Positions 16,004 to 28,284 of a stretch of DNA of 64,000 nucleotides are shown piece by piece. The position numbers were made by a program, and so were the translations under genes. The first letter of the stretch is position 1; each line of letters opens with the position of its first letter. The stretch is from Oceanibacterium hippocampi. GTDB lineage: Bacteria; Pseudomonadota; Alphaproteobacteria; Sneathiellales; Sneathiellaceae. The DNA lies in NCBI RefSeq assembly GCF_900172325.1, contig NZ_FWFR01000003.1:372001-436000 (forward strand), in the 5' to 3' direction. The notes below the pieces were generated by a model. It searched no databases. It saw nothing but the letters and a program-made list of their open reading frames with translations, and had not been told where the DNA came from.

Positions 16004-17858
16004 CCCCGTCCGCCGCGAGGTCGGCGAAGCGCTCGCGGCCGGGCCGCCCGAGCGGGTCGAGACGTTGCGCCTCGATCAGGATGTCGCGGGCGATCGGCGC
16101 CGCCACCGCGGAACCACCGCCGCCATGCTCGACGATCACCGAGATCGCATAGCGCGGCTCGTTGACCGGGGCGAAGGCCACGAACAGGGCGTGGTCCCGT
16201 TCCTCCCACGGCTTGTCCTCGTTCTTGCGCACGCCGCGCGCGCGTTCCGCCTTGGAAATCCGCCGCACCTGGGCGGTGCCGGTCTTGCCGGCCATTTCCC
16301 AGCCCTCTTCCTTGATCCGCGCCCCGCGGGCGGTGCCGCGCTTGCCGTTGATCACCCGGTTCATGCCTTCGCGGACGACGCTCAGCGAGGCATGACTGAT
16401 GCCGAGGGAGGGCGCGACCGGGGCGTCATGGCGGCGTGCCAGGGTCGGCGTCACCGCGAGACCGCTGGCGATGCGCGCGGTCATGATGGCAAGCTGCAGC
16501 GGGGTCGCGAGCATGAAGCCCTGGCCGATGCCGGCAATCAGCGTTTCGCCCTTCTGCCAGGCGACGCCCTGCACTGCCTGCTTCCACTCCTTGGTCGGGA
16601 CCAGCCCGCTCCGTTCACCGGCGAGGTCGATCCCGAGCTCATGGCCCATGCCGAAACGCGACGCCATCTCGGCAATCCGCTCGATCCCGATTCGCTTGGC
16701 GATGTCGTAGAAATAGACGTCGCAGGACTGTTCGAGGGACGACGCCATGTCGAGCGTGCCGTGGCCGCCCCGCTTCCAGCAATGGAAGCGATGGTTTCCA
16801 AGCTGCATGTGGCCCGGGCAATAGACCGTGTGACCGGGACCGACCGCGCCGGATTCGAGCGCGGCCAGCGCCACCACCATCTTGAAGGTCGAACCCGGCG
16901 GATAGACGCCGGCGACCGCCTTGTTGGTCAGCGGCTTCAGCTTGTTGCCGATCAGGCTCTGCCAGTACTTGTTGCTGAGCCCGATGTTGAAGGCACTCGG
17001 GTCGAAGCCCGGATTGGAGGCCAGCGACAGCACTTCGCCCGTATGCACGTCGACGACGACGACCGCGGCGCTCTCGCCGTCCAGCCGGTGCATGGCGTAT
17101 TCCTGCAGCGCGACGTCGAGCGACAGCACGACATCGCGGCCCGGCTGGCCGTCGACGCGGCTGATTTCCCGGATCACCCGGCCGAAGGCGTTGACCTCGA
17201 CCCGGCTGTTGCCGGCCTTGCCCCGCAGCAGCTTGTCGTAGGTCTTCTCGATCCCGCTCTTGCCGATCCGGTAGCCAGGCAGTTCGAGCAGGGAATCGTT
17301 GTCTTCCTGGAGATCCCGCTCCGACACCGAGGCGACATAGCCGACCGTATGCGCGAGCATCTCGCCAAAGGGATAGTCACGCGTCCAGCCGACCTCGAGC
17401 TGGATCCCCGGCAGATCCGGGCTCCTGACATTGACGCTGGCGAATTCCTCCCAGCTCAGGTTCTCGACCACCGGAATCGGCACGAAACCGCGCTTGCGCT
17501 TGACCTCCCGGAGCACGCGTTCGACATCGTGCTCGTCGATCCGGACGAATTGCCCGAGCCGCTGCAGGGTATCGCCGACATCGCGGGTCTGTTCGGGGAT
17601 CAGAACGACACGGAAATTCTGCCGGTTGGTCGCGAGCTCGGCGCCGAAGCGATCGAGGATGCGGCCCCGGGGCGGCGCCAGCAGGCGCAGAGAGATCCGG
17701 TTCTCCTCCGCCATCATCGTGAATTCGTTGGACTGCAGGACCTGCAGGTAATAGAGCCGCCCGACCAGCGCCGACATCAGCGCGACCTTGCCGCCGGCGA
17801 GCATCAGCGAGCGCCGGGTAAAGGTCTTCATGCGGCTGTTGTCCTGGCGTTCGATCAT
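15987..17858 (-). CDS. mrdA: Penicillin-binding protein 2 (peptidoglycan transpeptidase)
   Basis: The 623-residue protein has an N-terminal membrane anchor, a PBP dimerisation domain (PPRGRILDRFG) and a transpeptidase domain. The active-site tetrad is YPPGSTFK (S323, K326). A SCD motif follows in EQSCDVYFYD, and GKTGTAQ holds K525. It crosslinks new wall during elongation with RodA and MreBCD. The start ATG follows the mreD stop by one base. An ATG nine codons further in is a possible alternative start. Confidence 0.96.
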   Translation of the reverse strand: MIERQDNSRMKTFTRRSLMLAGGKVALMSALVGRLYYLQVLQSNEFTMMAEENRISLRLLAPPRGRILDRFGAELATNRQNFRVVLIPEQTRDVGDTLQRLGQFVRIDEHDVERVLREVKRKRGFVPIPVVENLSWEEFASVNVRSPDLPGIQLEVGWTRDYPFGEMLAHTVGYVASVSERDLQEDNDSLLELPGYRIGKSGIEKTYDKLLRGKAGNSRVEVNAFGRVIREISRVDGQPGRDVVLSLDVALQEYAMHRLDGESAAVVVVDVHTGEVLSLASNPGFDPSAFNIGLSNKYWQSLIGNKLKPLTNKAVAGVYPPGSTFKMVVALAALESGAVGPGHTVYCPGHMQLGNHRFHCWKRGGHGTLDMASSLEQSCDVYFYDIAKRIGIERIAEMASRFGMGHELGIDLAGERSGLVPTKEWKQAVQGVAWQKGETLIAGIGQGFMLATPLQLAIMTARIASGLAVTPTLARRHDAPVAPSLGISHASLSVVREGMNRVINGKRGTARGARIKEEGWEMAGKTGTAQVRRISKAERARGVRKNEDKPWEERDHALFVAFAPVNEPRYAISVIVEHGGGGSAVAAPIARDILIEAQRLDPLGRPGRERFADLAADGGGSGG

Positions 17859-17859
17859 C

Positions 17860-18375
17860 TCAGATCAGCCGGAGCACGGCTTGCCGGACCTGCGTGAAGA
17901 AGGCGGCAAAGAGCGGGAAAAGCAGGATCGTGATCGCCAGTTGAATGAGCGACACGGTCGGGTCGATCAGCGTTAGGTAGTAGAGGCAGACCATGAGCCA
18001 GGTGAGCAGGACGGCGAAGCCGCAGATGATCGTGAAGCCGACCCAGTTGACGATGAACGCCTGACCGACGAAGACCGCGCGCTGGCTTTCCGCGATCCCG
18101 CTGATGACCAGCAGGGCGAGCGCGTTGAGCCCGAGCGGCGTGCCGAGCAGGATATCCTCGACAAGGCCGAGCACGAAGACGACCGGCGCCGCCATCAGGT
18201 AGGGCCGGTGCACGGTCCAGTAGAAGACCGACATCATGGCGACCTGCGGCGCCACTTCGGCAAGCCCGGCGAGCCCGATGCGAAGATTGACGAGCAGGAT
18301 CAGCAGCAGCGTGAGAAGCGCCGGCACGGTACCGCGCAGCATCAGGTTCAGGCGGTAGGCAAGGCCCGGATTCAT
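17860..18375 (-). CDS. mreD: Rod shape-determining protein MreD
   Basis: The 171-residue integral membrane protein has five or six hydrophobic helices. It also has the FVLGLVEDILLGTPLGLNAL segment typical of MreD. It scaffolds the elongasome with MreC and RodA. Its start overlaps the mreC stop (ATGA), and its stop is one base from the mrdA start. Confidence 0.92.
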   Translation of the reverse strand: MNPGLAYRLNLMLRGTVPALLTLLLILLVNLRIGLAGLAEVAPQVAMMSVFYWTVHRPYLMAAPVVFVLGLVEDILLGTPLGLNALALLVISGIAESQRAVFVGQAFIVNWVGFTIICGFAVLLTWLMVCLYYLTLIDPTVSLIQLAITILLFPLFAAFFTQVRQAVLRLI

Positions 18376-19274
18376 TGCTGTCCGAGCCCGCTCTCGCCGA
18401 TGTCGCCCGGGTTCTGGTCGGGCCGGGTCAACCGCGGGAGGTCATAGCGCAGCACACTCACGAACTCGATCCGGTCCCAGTCGGCGTAGGTCTGCAGCCG
18501 CACGCCCCCCTCGGTGACCGAGGAGACGACACCGATCGGCCGGCCCGGCGGCAGCAGCCCGCCATCGCCGGAGGTGACGACCCGGTCGCCGGGCGAGACC
18601 TGGGCATTGGCCGGCAGGAACTCGATCTTCGGCCGGTCCGTATTGTCGCCGGTCAGGATCGCACGCTGCCGCGAATTCTCGAGCAGGACCGGGACGCGGG
18701 AGTTCAGGTCGGTCAGCAGCAGGATCCTGGCGGCCCGCTCGCCGACCTGGGCGACGCGACCGATCAGCCCGTCCTCGCCAAGTACCGCCTGGCCCTTCCG
18801 GACGCCGTCGCGGCGACCGGCGTTGATGATGAGGGTCTTCACGAACGGTCCACCGCTGTCGCTGATCACCCGCGCGGTGATCGGCAGGACGAGCGGGTCG
18901 CGCTTCGCGTTCATCAGGTTGCGGAGCCGGGTGTTCTCCTGGTCGAGCCGGCGGGAGACGGCCTGCCACTGCTTGAGGCGGGCATTCTCGGCGCGGAGCA
19001 ATTCGTTCTCGGCCGCGAGATCGCCGAGTGCGCGCAGCCGGTCGATGCCGCGGTTGATGGAGGCGATCGGCTGGGAGAAATAGCTGAGAAAGGGTGCTGC
19101 CTGGTCGACGCCGATGGTACGAACCCGCTCCATCAGCACCAGATCCGCCTTGCCCAGCACGAGGAGCGAAACGGCGGTGATCATCAGCAGAATATAGGTC
19201 AGGCGCTGCGCGAAGACCCGGATCGGCCCCGCGACGGTGGCGGCTTTCCCTGTATTCGCCGTTGGCCGCATCAT
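18372..19274 (-). CDS. mreC: Cell shape-determining protein MreC
   Basis: The 300-residue protein has one N-terminal membrane helix (YILLMITAVSLLVLG), a coiled coil (LAAENELLRAENARLKQW) and a periplasmic beta domain with GLIGRVAQVG and VVTSGDGGLLPPG. This is the standard MreC layout. It lies 28 bases downstream of mreB in the same operon. Confidence 0.95.
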   Translation of the reverse strand: MMRPTANTGKAATVAGPIRVFAQRLTYILLMITAVSLLVLGKADLVLMERVRTIGVDQAAPFLSYFSQPIASINRGIDRLRALGDLAAENELLRAENARLKQWQAVSRRLDQENTRLRNLMNAKRDPLVLPITARVISDSGGPFVKTLIINAGRRDGVRKGQAVLGEDGLIGRVAQVGERAARILLLTDLNSRVPVLLENSRQRAILTGDNTDRPKIEFLPANAQVSPGDRVVTSGDGGLLPPGRPIGVVSSVTEGGVRLQTYADWDRIEFVSVLRYDLPRLTRPDQNPGDIGESGLGQQ

Positions 19275-19302
19275 GGCGGGCCCTCTTTGCCTCTGTACCT
19301 CT

Positions 19303-20833
<1,531 letters not shown>

Positions 20834-20875
20834 GAAAAAGGCCCGCGACCGCGCCTCGGCGCCGCCACGGGCCCT
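20834..20875 (-). terminator. Rho-independent-type terminator of ilvC
   Basis: On the minus strand GGGCCCG and CGGGCC pair across a GC-rich loop and are followed by TTTTTC. It lies 30 bases beyond the ilvC stop. Confidence 0.7.
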
Positions 20876-20904
20876 TGTTCATCCGGCGCTCGATGCCGGC
20901 CGGA

Positions 20905-22495
<1,591 letters not shown>

Positions 22496-22580
22496 GATCT
22501 CGACTTGTCTCTGGACGGTCCGGCCGGGCCGGACCCGGGGTCAATCAGGGCGGGTCGTCATATGACGCGGCGAAGCCGGG

Positions 22581-24347
22581 TCATACAAGGGCGAAGCCCT
22601 GGTCGCTTACCCGCGGCTTGTCGGCCTCCTTGTCGTCGCCGAGAATCATCTCGTTATGCGCGGCCCCGCTCGGCACCATCGGGAAGCAGTTCTCCGTCTG
22701 GTCGACCACCATGTCGACGATCACCGCCTTGTCGATCGCGATCATCTCCTTGATGCAGTCGTCGACGTCGCCGGGGTTGGTGCAACGGAGACCCGCGGCA
22801 CCGAAGGATTCCGCGAGCTTCACGAAGTCCGGCAGGCTCTCGCTGTAACTTTCCGAATAGCGCCCGCCATGCAGCAGTTCCTGCCACTGCCGCACCATCC
22901 CCATATACTGGTTGTTGAGGATGAAGATCTTCACCGGCAGCCGGTACTGGGCGAGCGTCGCCATCTCCTGGATATTCATCAGGATCGAGGCTTCGCCCGC
23001 GACATCGATCACCAGCGCGTCGGGGTGCGCGATCTGCACGCCGAGCGCCGCCGGCAGGCCATAACCCATGGTGCCGAGGCCGCCCGACGTCATCCAGTGC
23101 TTCGGGTCGTTGAACTTGAAGAACTGGGCCGCCCACATCTGGTGCTGGCCGACCTCGGTGGTGATATAGGGATTGCGCGACTTGGTGAGTTCGTAGAGCC
23201 GCTCAAGCGCGTATTGCGGCTTGATCACCTTGTCGTCCTGGCGATAGGCGAGACAATTGCGGTCCCGCCATTTCCCGATCCTGGTCCACCACTTGGCGAG
23301 CGCCTCCTTGTTCGGCTGGCGCGCGCTGGTCCGCCAGATCTTCATCATGTCCTCCATGATGTGCCCGACGTCGCCGATGATCGGCAGGTCGACGGCCACA
23401 TTCTTGTTTATGGAAGACGGATCGATATCGATCTGGATCTTCTTCGACTTGGGCGAAAAGGCGTCGAGGCGCCCCGTCACCCGGTCATCGAAGCGGGCGC
23501 CGATCGCGATCATGACATCGCAATCGTGCATCGCATTGTTGGCTTCGAAGGTACCGTGCATGCCGAGCATGCCGAGGCATTGCGGGTCGGTCCCCGGAAA
23601 GCCGCCGAGACCCATCAGCGTATTGGTGATCGGGAAGCCGGTCATGCGGACGAACTCGGTCACCAGCTTGACCGCGTTCTCGCCCGAGTTGATGACGCCG
23701 CCGCCGCAATAGAAGATCGGCCGCTCCGCCTTGGCGATCATCTCGACCGCCTTGCGGATCGCCTGCTGGTCGCCCTTCACCTGCGGCTTGTAGGACGGAT
23801 GGGCGAACTTGACCGGCGATTTGTAAGGCGCCGAGGCGAGCTGGATGTCCTTCGGCAGGTCGACGACGACCGGGCCGGGACGGCCGTGTGTCGCGACATA
23901 GAAGGCCTCGTGCATGACGCGCCCGAGATCGTTGATGTCCTTCACCAGGTAATTGTGCTTGGTGCAGGGGCGCGTGATGCCGACTGTGTCCGCCTCCTGG
24001 AAGGCATCGTTGCCGATCATGTGGGTCGCGACCTGTCCGGTCAGGCAGACCAGCGGCACGGAATCCATCAGGGCATCGGTGAGGCCGGTAACGGCGTTCG
24101 TCGCGCCGGGACCCGAGGTCACCAGAACGACGCCCGGCTTGCCGGTCGAGCGCGCATAGCCTTCGGCCGCATGCACCGAACCGCCTTCCTGGCGCGACAG
24201 CACATGGCGAATCCGGTTGCTCTGCCGGAACAGCTCGTCATAGATCGGGAGTACGGCGCCGCCCGGATAGCCGAATACCACCTCGACCCCCTGATCAGCC
24301 AGGGCCTGCAGGATAATCTCCGCTCCGGTCATCATCTTCGACGACAT
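22581..24347 (-). CDS. ilvB: Acetolactate synthase large (catalytic) subunit
   Basis: The 588-residue ThDP-dependent enzyme has the ThDP-activating Glu in FGYPGGAVLPIYDE with downstream SRQEGGSVHAAEGYARS. The FAD/middle domain and the ThDP/Mg motif GEASILMN through NNQYMGMVRQW are also present. It condenses pyruvate to acetolactate. The ATG at 24347 has a gagagga ribosome site. An in-frame start at 24443 would add a poor 32-residue leader. Confidence 0.95.
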   Translation of the reverse strand: MSSKMMTGAEIILQALADQGVEVVFGYPGGAVLPIYDELFRQSNRIRHVLSRQEGGSVHAAEGYARSTGKPGVVLVTSGPGATNAVTGLTDALMDSVPLVCLTGQVATHMIGNDAFQEADTVGITRPCTKHNYLVKDINDLGRVMHEAFYVATHGRPGPVVVDLPKDIQLASAPYKSPVKFAHPSYKPQVKGDQQAIRKAVEMIAKAERPIFYCGGGVINSGENAVKLVTEFVRMTGFPITNTLMGLGGFPGTDPQCLGMLGMHGTFEANNAMHDCDVMIAIGARFDDRVTGRLDAFSPKSKKIQIDIDPSSINKNVAVDLPIIGDVGHIMEDMMKIWRTSARQPNKEALAKWWTRIGKWRDRNCLAYRQDDKVIKPQYALERLYELTKSRNPYITTEVGQHQMWAAQFFKFNDPKHWMTSGGLGTMGYGLPAALGVQIAHPDALVIDVAGEASILMNIQEMATLAQYRLPVKIFILNNQYMGMVRQWQELLHGGRYSESYSESLPDFVKLAESFGAAGLRCTNPGDVDDCIKEMIAIDKAVIVDMVVDQTENCFPMVPSGAAHNEMILGDDKEADKPRVSDQGFALV

Positions 24348-24468
24348 CGTTCCTCTCCGACACAAAACCTCCGCATCGGTCCGGTTGGATCCTCGGTGGA
24401 AACCGAGGGGCGCCGTACCGCCAGAGATCGATTGACAACTCAATTTTCGGAGCGCGCACGGTAGACCG

Positions 24469-25452
24469 TCAAGTGGGCACGGTCAACAAGATCCGACGAA
24501 TAAATGAAAAGATTTCGCCACTCAAGCTTTCCGAATATTGCGCATCGAGCCGATGCGCGCCGGCCATCTGGTTTCTGAACCAGGTCGACTGGCGCTTGGC
24601 ATAGCGCCGGCTCGCCTGCTGTGCCGCCCCGACCGCGGTCTCGAGATCCCATTCGCCGCGCAGATACCGGGTCAGTTCGGGGACCCCGAGCGCCTTGCAT
24701 GCCGGCAGGGCCGGATCGAGATCCAGGGCCATCAGGGCCTCGACCTCGGCCAGGGCGCCCCTGTCCAGCATCGTCTCGAAACGCCTGTCGATCCGCGCAT
24801 AGAGTGCGTCCCGGGGTGGCGCGAGGACCAGCTTGGCCTCGACGTCCCGCAGGATCGGCCCGGTTGCCGGCAGGCGATGCCATTCGCTGAGCGGCGTCCC
24901 GGTGGCGGCATGGACCGCCATGGCGCGGATCGCGCGCTGGCTGTCGCCGGGCTCGACGCGGCCGGCCACGGCCGGATCGATCCGCGCCAGTTCGGCATGA
25001 AAGGCGGCCGCGCCGATCGCCTCCCGACGCGCCGCGATCCGGTCGCGCAACGCCAACGGTACATCGGGAATCGGTGCGATCCCCTCGGTCAGGGTGCGGA
25101 GATAGAGCCCGGTACCGCCGACCACGACCGGCAACCGGCCGGCCGCCCAGGCGGCGGCAATTTCCGCCGCGGCCATGTCCCGCCAGCGCGGAGCAGAAAG
25201 CGCCTCGGCGGCGGCGGCGACGCCGTAGAGGCGGTGCGGGGCCGCCGCCTCCTCCGCCGCGCTTGGCCGCGCCGTCACGACGCGAAGCTCGCGATAGACC
25301 TGCATGGAATCGGCGTTGATCACCACACCGTCGAATTCGCGGGCAATGTCGAGTGCCAGCGCGGACTTCCCGCTGGCGGTCGGACCGGCAATGAGAACGG
25401 CATGCCCGACGCACTTGCCGTGCGCCTCGTCTGCTCCTAAAAGTCGCGCCAT
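24469..25452 (-). CDS. miaA: tRNA dimethylallyltransferase MiaA
   Basis: The 327-residue enzyme has the P-loop GPTASGKSALA and the substrate Asp in NADSMQVYREL. VVGGTGLYLRTL and the C-terminal YAKRQSTWFRNQ are both MiaA hallmarks. It prenylates A37 of tRNAs reading U-starting codons. Its ATG (25452-25450) overlaps by two bases the ATG of the divergent serB in a single CATG. No other in-frame start fits before the P-loop. Confidence 0.95.
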   Translation of the reverse strand: MARLLGADEAHGKCVGHAVLIAGPTASGKSALALDIAREFDGVVINADSMQVYRELRVVTARPSAAEEAAAPHRLYGVAAAAEALSAPRWRDMAAAEIAAAWAAGRLPVVVGGTGLYLRTLTEGIAPIPDVPLALRDRIAARREAIGAAAFHAELARIDPAVAGRVEPGDSQRAIRAMAVHAATGTPLSEWHRLPATGPILRDVEAKLVLAPPRDALYARIDRRFETMLDRGALAEVEALMALDLDPALPACKALGVPELTRYLRGEWDLETAVGAAQQASRRYAKRQSTWFRNQMAGAHRLDAQYSESLSGEIFSFIRRILLTVPT

Positions 25453-26356
25453 GCGTTACGTCCTGACCCTCGTCGCCGGCACCGGCGAAACCCTGTCCGA
25501 GACCGATATCGAGCACGCTGGCGAAACCCTTCGCGGGGCCGGTGGCGATACCGGACCGGCGATCGTGCTCGCCCCGCGAAAGGCCGTGGACATTCCGCTG
25601 GAACTCGAACCAGAGAATACCGCCGCGGCCCGGAACGCGTTGGCGCAGGCGCTTGCCGCGCGGCCGATCGACTGGCTTCTCCAGGCAGCCGCCGGGCGCC
25701 GCAAACGGCTACTCGTGGCCGACATGGATTCCACCATCATTACCGTCGAATGCATCGACGAACTGGCCGACTTCGCCGGCCGGAAGGCCGAGGTGGCGGA
25801 AATCACCGAACGCGCGATGCGGGGCGAGCTGGATTTCGCCGGCGCGCTTCGTGCGCGGGTCGCCATGCTCGGCGGGCTGACGACCGACGTCCTCCTGAAA
25901 TGCTTCGAGGATCGGATCAGGCTGACGCCGGGCGCCCGATCGCTGGTGGCGACGATGCGCGCGAACGGCGCCTACACGGCGCTGGTTTCCGGCGGCTTCA
26001 CCTTCTTCACCAGCCGGGTGCGCGAAATGGTCGGTTTCGACTGGGACCAGGCAAACCGGCTCGGCATCACCGACGGGCGGCTGAGCGGCGAGGTCGAGGA
26101 GCCCATTCTGGGTGCCGACGGCAAGCTCGTGGCGCTCCGTCGCATCGAGGCGACCCGCGGGATTGCCGCGACCGAGAGCCTCGCGATCGGCGATGGCGCG
26201 AACGATATCCCGATGCTGCAGGCCGCCGGCCTCGGCATCGCCTTCCACGCCAAGCCGAAAACGGCCGCGGCGGCGGAGGCACGCGTCGACCATGGCGATC
26301 TTGCGACCCCGCTTTTCTTCCAGGGCTATCGTCACACCGAGATCGTCAACGGATAG
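25451..26356 (+). CDS. serB: Phosphoserine phosphatase SerB
   Basis: The 301-residue HAD phosphatase has the catalytic motif DMDSTIITVECIDELAD and motif II in VSGGFTFF. Motif III/IV is in AIGDGANDIPML. The final step of serine synthesis is its role. A short N-terminal ACT-like region precedes the HAD domain. The ATG overlaps the miaA start on the other strand, so its promoter must lie inside miaA. Confidence 0.95.
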   Translation: MRYVLTLVAGTGETLSETDIEHAGETLRGAGGDTGPAIVLAPRKAVDIPLELEPENTAAARNALAQALAARPIDWLLQAAAGRRKRLLVADMDSTIITVECIDELADFAGRKAEVAEITERAMRGELDFAGALRARVAMLGGLTTDVLLKCFEDRIRLTPGARSLVATMRANGAYTALVSGGFTFFTSRVREMVGFDWDQANRLGITDGRLSGEVEEPILGADGKLVALRRIEATRGIAATESLAIGDGANDIPMLQAAGLGIAFHAKPKTAAAAEARVDHGDLATPLFFQGYRHTEIVNG

Positions 26357-26360
26357 GAAC

Positions 26361-26390
26361 GGCGCGCCGGCACCGGATGCCGGTCGCGCC
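26361..26390. terminator. Bidirectional hairpin between serB and the DegP-like gene
   Basis: GGCGCGCCGGCA pairs with TGCCGG-t-CGCGCC around a five-base loop, between two converging genes. There is no T run, so activity as a terminator is uncertain. Confidence 0.4.
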
Positions 26391-26396
26391 GCCGCA

Positions 26397-27902
26397 TCAC
26401 CCCTCGCCGATGCCGATCGCAATGAAGCGAAGCTCGCCGCCATTCTGCAGGAGCAGCAGGACGTTCTTCCGCTTCTCCTTCTCGATCTCGCTCAGCCGGT
26501 CGGTCACGCCCTTGGTCGTCGAGACGGGTTCCTGCTGCACCTCGACGATGATGTCGCCGGGACGCACGCCCTTCTCGGCCGCTTCCGAATTCGGATCGAC
26601 ATCGACGATGACAACGCCGTTCGCGTCTTCCGCCACGTTGAAGCGCTGCCGCATCTCGTCGTCGAGCGGCGCGATCCTGAAGCCGAGCTTGTCGATCTTC
26701 CGCTCGCCGTTATCGGCGGCCGGGCCACCCGGACTGAGTGCCGCCGATTGCTCGGCCTCTTCCAGTTCACCGAGCTTGACCCCGACGGTCAGCTTCTTGC
26801 CCTGGCGCCAGATCTCGACATCGACGACCTTGCCGACCGGGGTTTCGGCGACGAGCAACGGAAGCTCCCGCATCTCGCGCACCGGCTTGCCGTCAAACGA
26901 GAGAATGACGTCGCCGGCCCGGATATCGGCGTCGGCCGCCGGGCCGCCGTCGGTGACGCCGGAGACCAGCGCACCCTCGGCATGACCGAGGCCGAACCCG
27001 TCGGCGAGCTCCTCGGTCATGCGCTGGATGCGTACGCCGAGCCAACCGCGCTTGGTGCGGCCGAAAGTCAGGATCTGGTCGATGACCGTCCGCGCGATGC
27101 TGGAGGGTACGGCGAAGCCGATGCCCACGCTGCCGCCGGTCTGCGAAAAGATCGCCGTGTTGATGCCGATGACCTCGCCGTCCATGTTGAACAGCGGACC
27201 GCCCGAGTTGCCACGGTTGATCGAGGCATCGGTCTGGATGAAATTGTCGTAGGGGCCCTGGCGGATATCGCGGCCCTGCGCGGATATGATGCCGGCCGTC
27301 ACGGTCCCGCCGAGACCGAAGGGATTGCCGATCGCCATCACCCAGTCGCCGACGCGGGAGGCATCGGAATCGCCGAAGCTGACGGTCGGCAGGTCGGTGC
27401 CCGGTTCGATCCGCAGCACCGCGATGTCGGTCTTCGGGTCGCGGCCGACGAGGACGGCCGGATACTTGTCACCATTCCCCATGAAGACGGTGATCTCGTC
27501 CGCCTCCTCGATGACATGGTTGTTGGTAATGACCACGCCGCTCTTGTCGATGATGAAGCCGGAGCCGAGCGAAGTGACCTTGTGCGGACGATTGCCGTTG
27601 CGTTGCTGGCGATCGAAGAAATCCCGGAACAGGTCCTCGAACGGCGTGCCGGGCGGCAGCCGGGGCGCTTCCCCCTGGGTCTGACCGGCGATCTGCTGGG
27701 TGGTCGAGATGTTGACCACCGCCGGCAACAGTTTTTCCGCCAGATCGGCGAAGCTGTCCGGCGCCGACCGGGCCTGCGCCCCCATCGAGAACAACAGGGC
27801 GGCGACGAGGGCCACGGCGCCGAGAAGATGGATGACGCCATCGCGACCTATGTGCCTTGCCCGGGTCTGGGTGGATGCCGGCTTCAATAGGGTTTGTCGC
27901 AC
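26397..27902 (-). CDS. degP: DegP/HtrA-type periplasmic serine protease (Do family)
   Basis: The 501-residue protein has an N-terminal signal/anchor helix (HLLGAVALVAALLFSMGA), a trypsin-like domain with triad H129 (TNNHV), D159 (KTDIA) and S233 (GNSGGP), and two PDZ domains. This is the DegP/DegQ layout for periplasmic quality control. The start is GTG at 27902 with a gggag site upstream. It closes an hflK-hflC-DUF2065-protease run on one strand, matching a common alphaproteobacterial order. Confidence 0.92.
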   Translation of the reverse strand: MRQTLLKPASTQTRARHIGRDGVIHLLGAVALVAALLFSMGAQARSAPDSFADLAEKLLPAVVNISTTQQIAGQTQGEAPRLPPGTPFEDLFRDFFDRQQRNGNRPHKVTSLGSGFIIDKSGVVITNNHVIEEADEITVFMGNGDKYPAVLVGRDPKTDIAVLRIEPGTDLPTVSFGDSDASRVGDWVMAIGNPFGLGGTVTAGIISAQGRDIRQGPYDNFIQTDASINRGNSGGPLFNMDGEVIGINTAIFSQTGGSVGIGFAVPSSIARTVIDQILTFGRTKRGWLGVRIQRMTEELADGFGLGHAEGALVSGVTDGGPAADADIRAGDVILSFDGKPVREMRELPLLVAETPVGKVVDVEIWRQGKKLTVGVKLGELEEAEQSAALSPGGPAADNGERKIDKLGFRIAPLDDEMRQRFNVAEDANGVVIVDVDPNSEAAEKGVRPGDIIVEVQQEPVSTTKGVTDRLSEIEKEKRKNVLLLLQNGGELRFIAIGIGEG

Positions 27903-28067
27903 CTCAAGTCTCCCGTTGCTTCTCGTCGTCGAGACGATGAATTCACTGCGGACGACACTGCCTGTTCGGCAACGACGTCAATACTGACCCCGGTAATTAC
28001 TCCCAAATATGGCACAAATGTGCCACCCGCACTTTCTGCCGCGTAGCCGGCCGGCGGCCGACCCGTC

Positions 28068-28253
28068 TCAGCGGCGCAACAACCAGACAACGGCCACGCC
28101 GACCACGGCGGAAACGAGGCCGGCCCGCCTCAGCGTCTGTTCCGACAAGGCGAGCACGGTCTGCATCATCCGCTTCATCTGCACCGGGAACAATGCGTAA
28201 AGCGCGCCTTCGATCACCAGCACCAGGGCCAGGGCAACCGCAAAATCAGTCAT
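28068..28253 (-). CDS. DUF2065 small membrane protein
   Basis: The 61-residue protein has two hydrophobic helices (FAVALALVLVIEGALYALFP and GLVSAVVGVAVVWLL) with a basic link. This matches DUF2065, found next to hflC in proteobacteria. Function is unknown, and its place between hflC and a DegP-like gene suggests membrane proteolysis. It lies 31 bases after hflC. Confidence 0.85.
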   Translation of the reverse strand: MTDFAVALALVLVIEGALYALFPVQMKRMMQTVLALSEQTLRRAGLVSAVVGVAVVWLLRR

Positions 28254-28284
28254 GCCGGAGTTTCCCCCGGCATGACCATCGTCC

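Noticed and set aside
16065-17897. 610-residue open frame on the plus strand opposite mrdA
   Set aside because: It is low-complexity His/Arg/Asp-rich sequence typical of the antisense of a GC-rich gene. The minus-strand mrdA has all family motifs.
22656-24464. 602-residue open frame opposite the acetolactate synthase gene
   Set aside because: Composition is that of an antisense frame, while the minus-strand gene is clearly real.
24348-24468. Attenuator leader before ilvB
   Set aside because: A small hairpin (CCTCGG/CCGAGG, 24392-24409) exists, but I see no leader peptide rich in Val, Leu or Ile codons and no T run.
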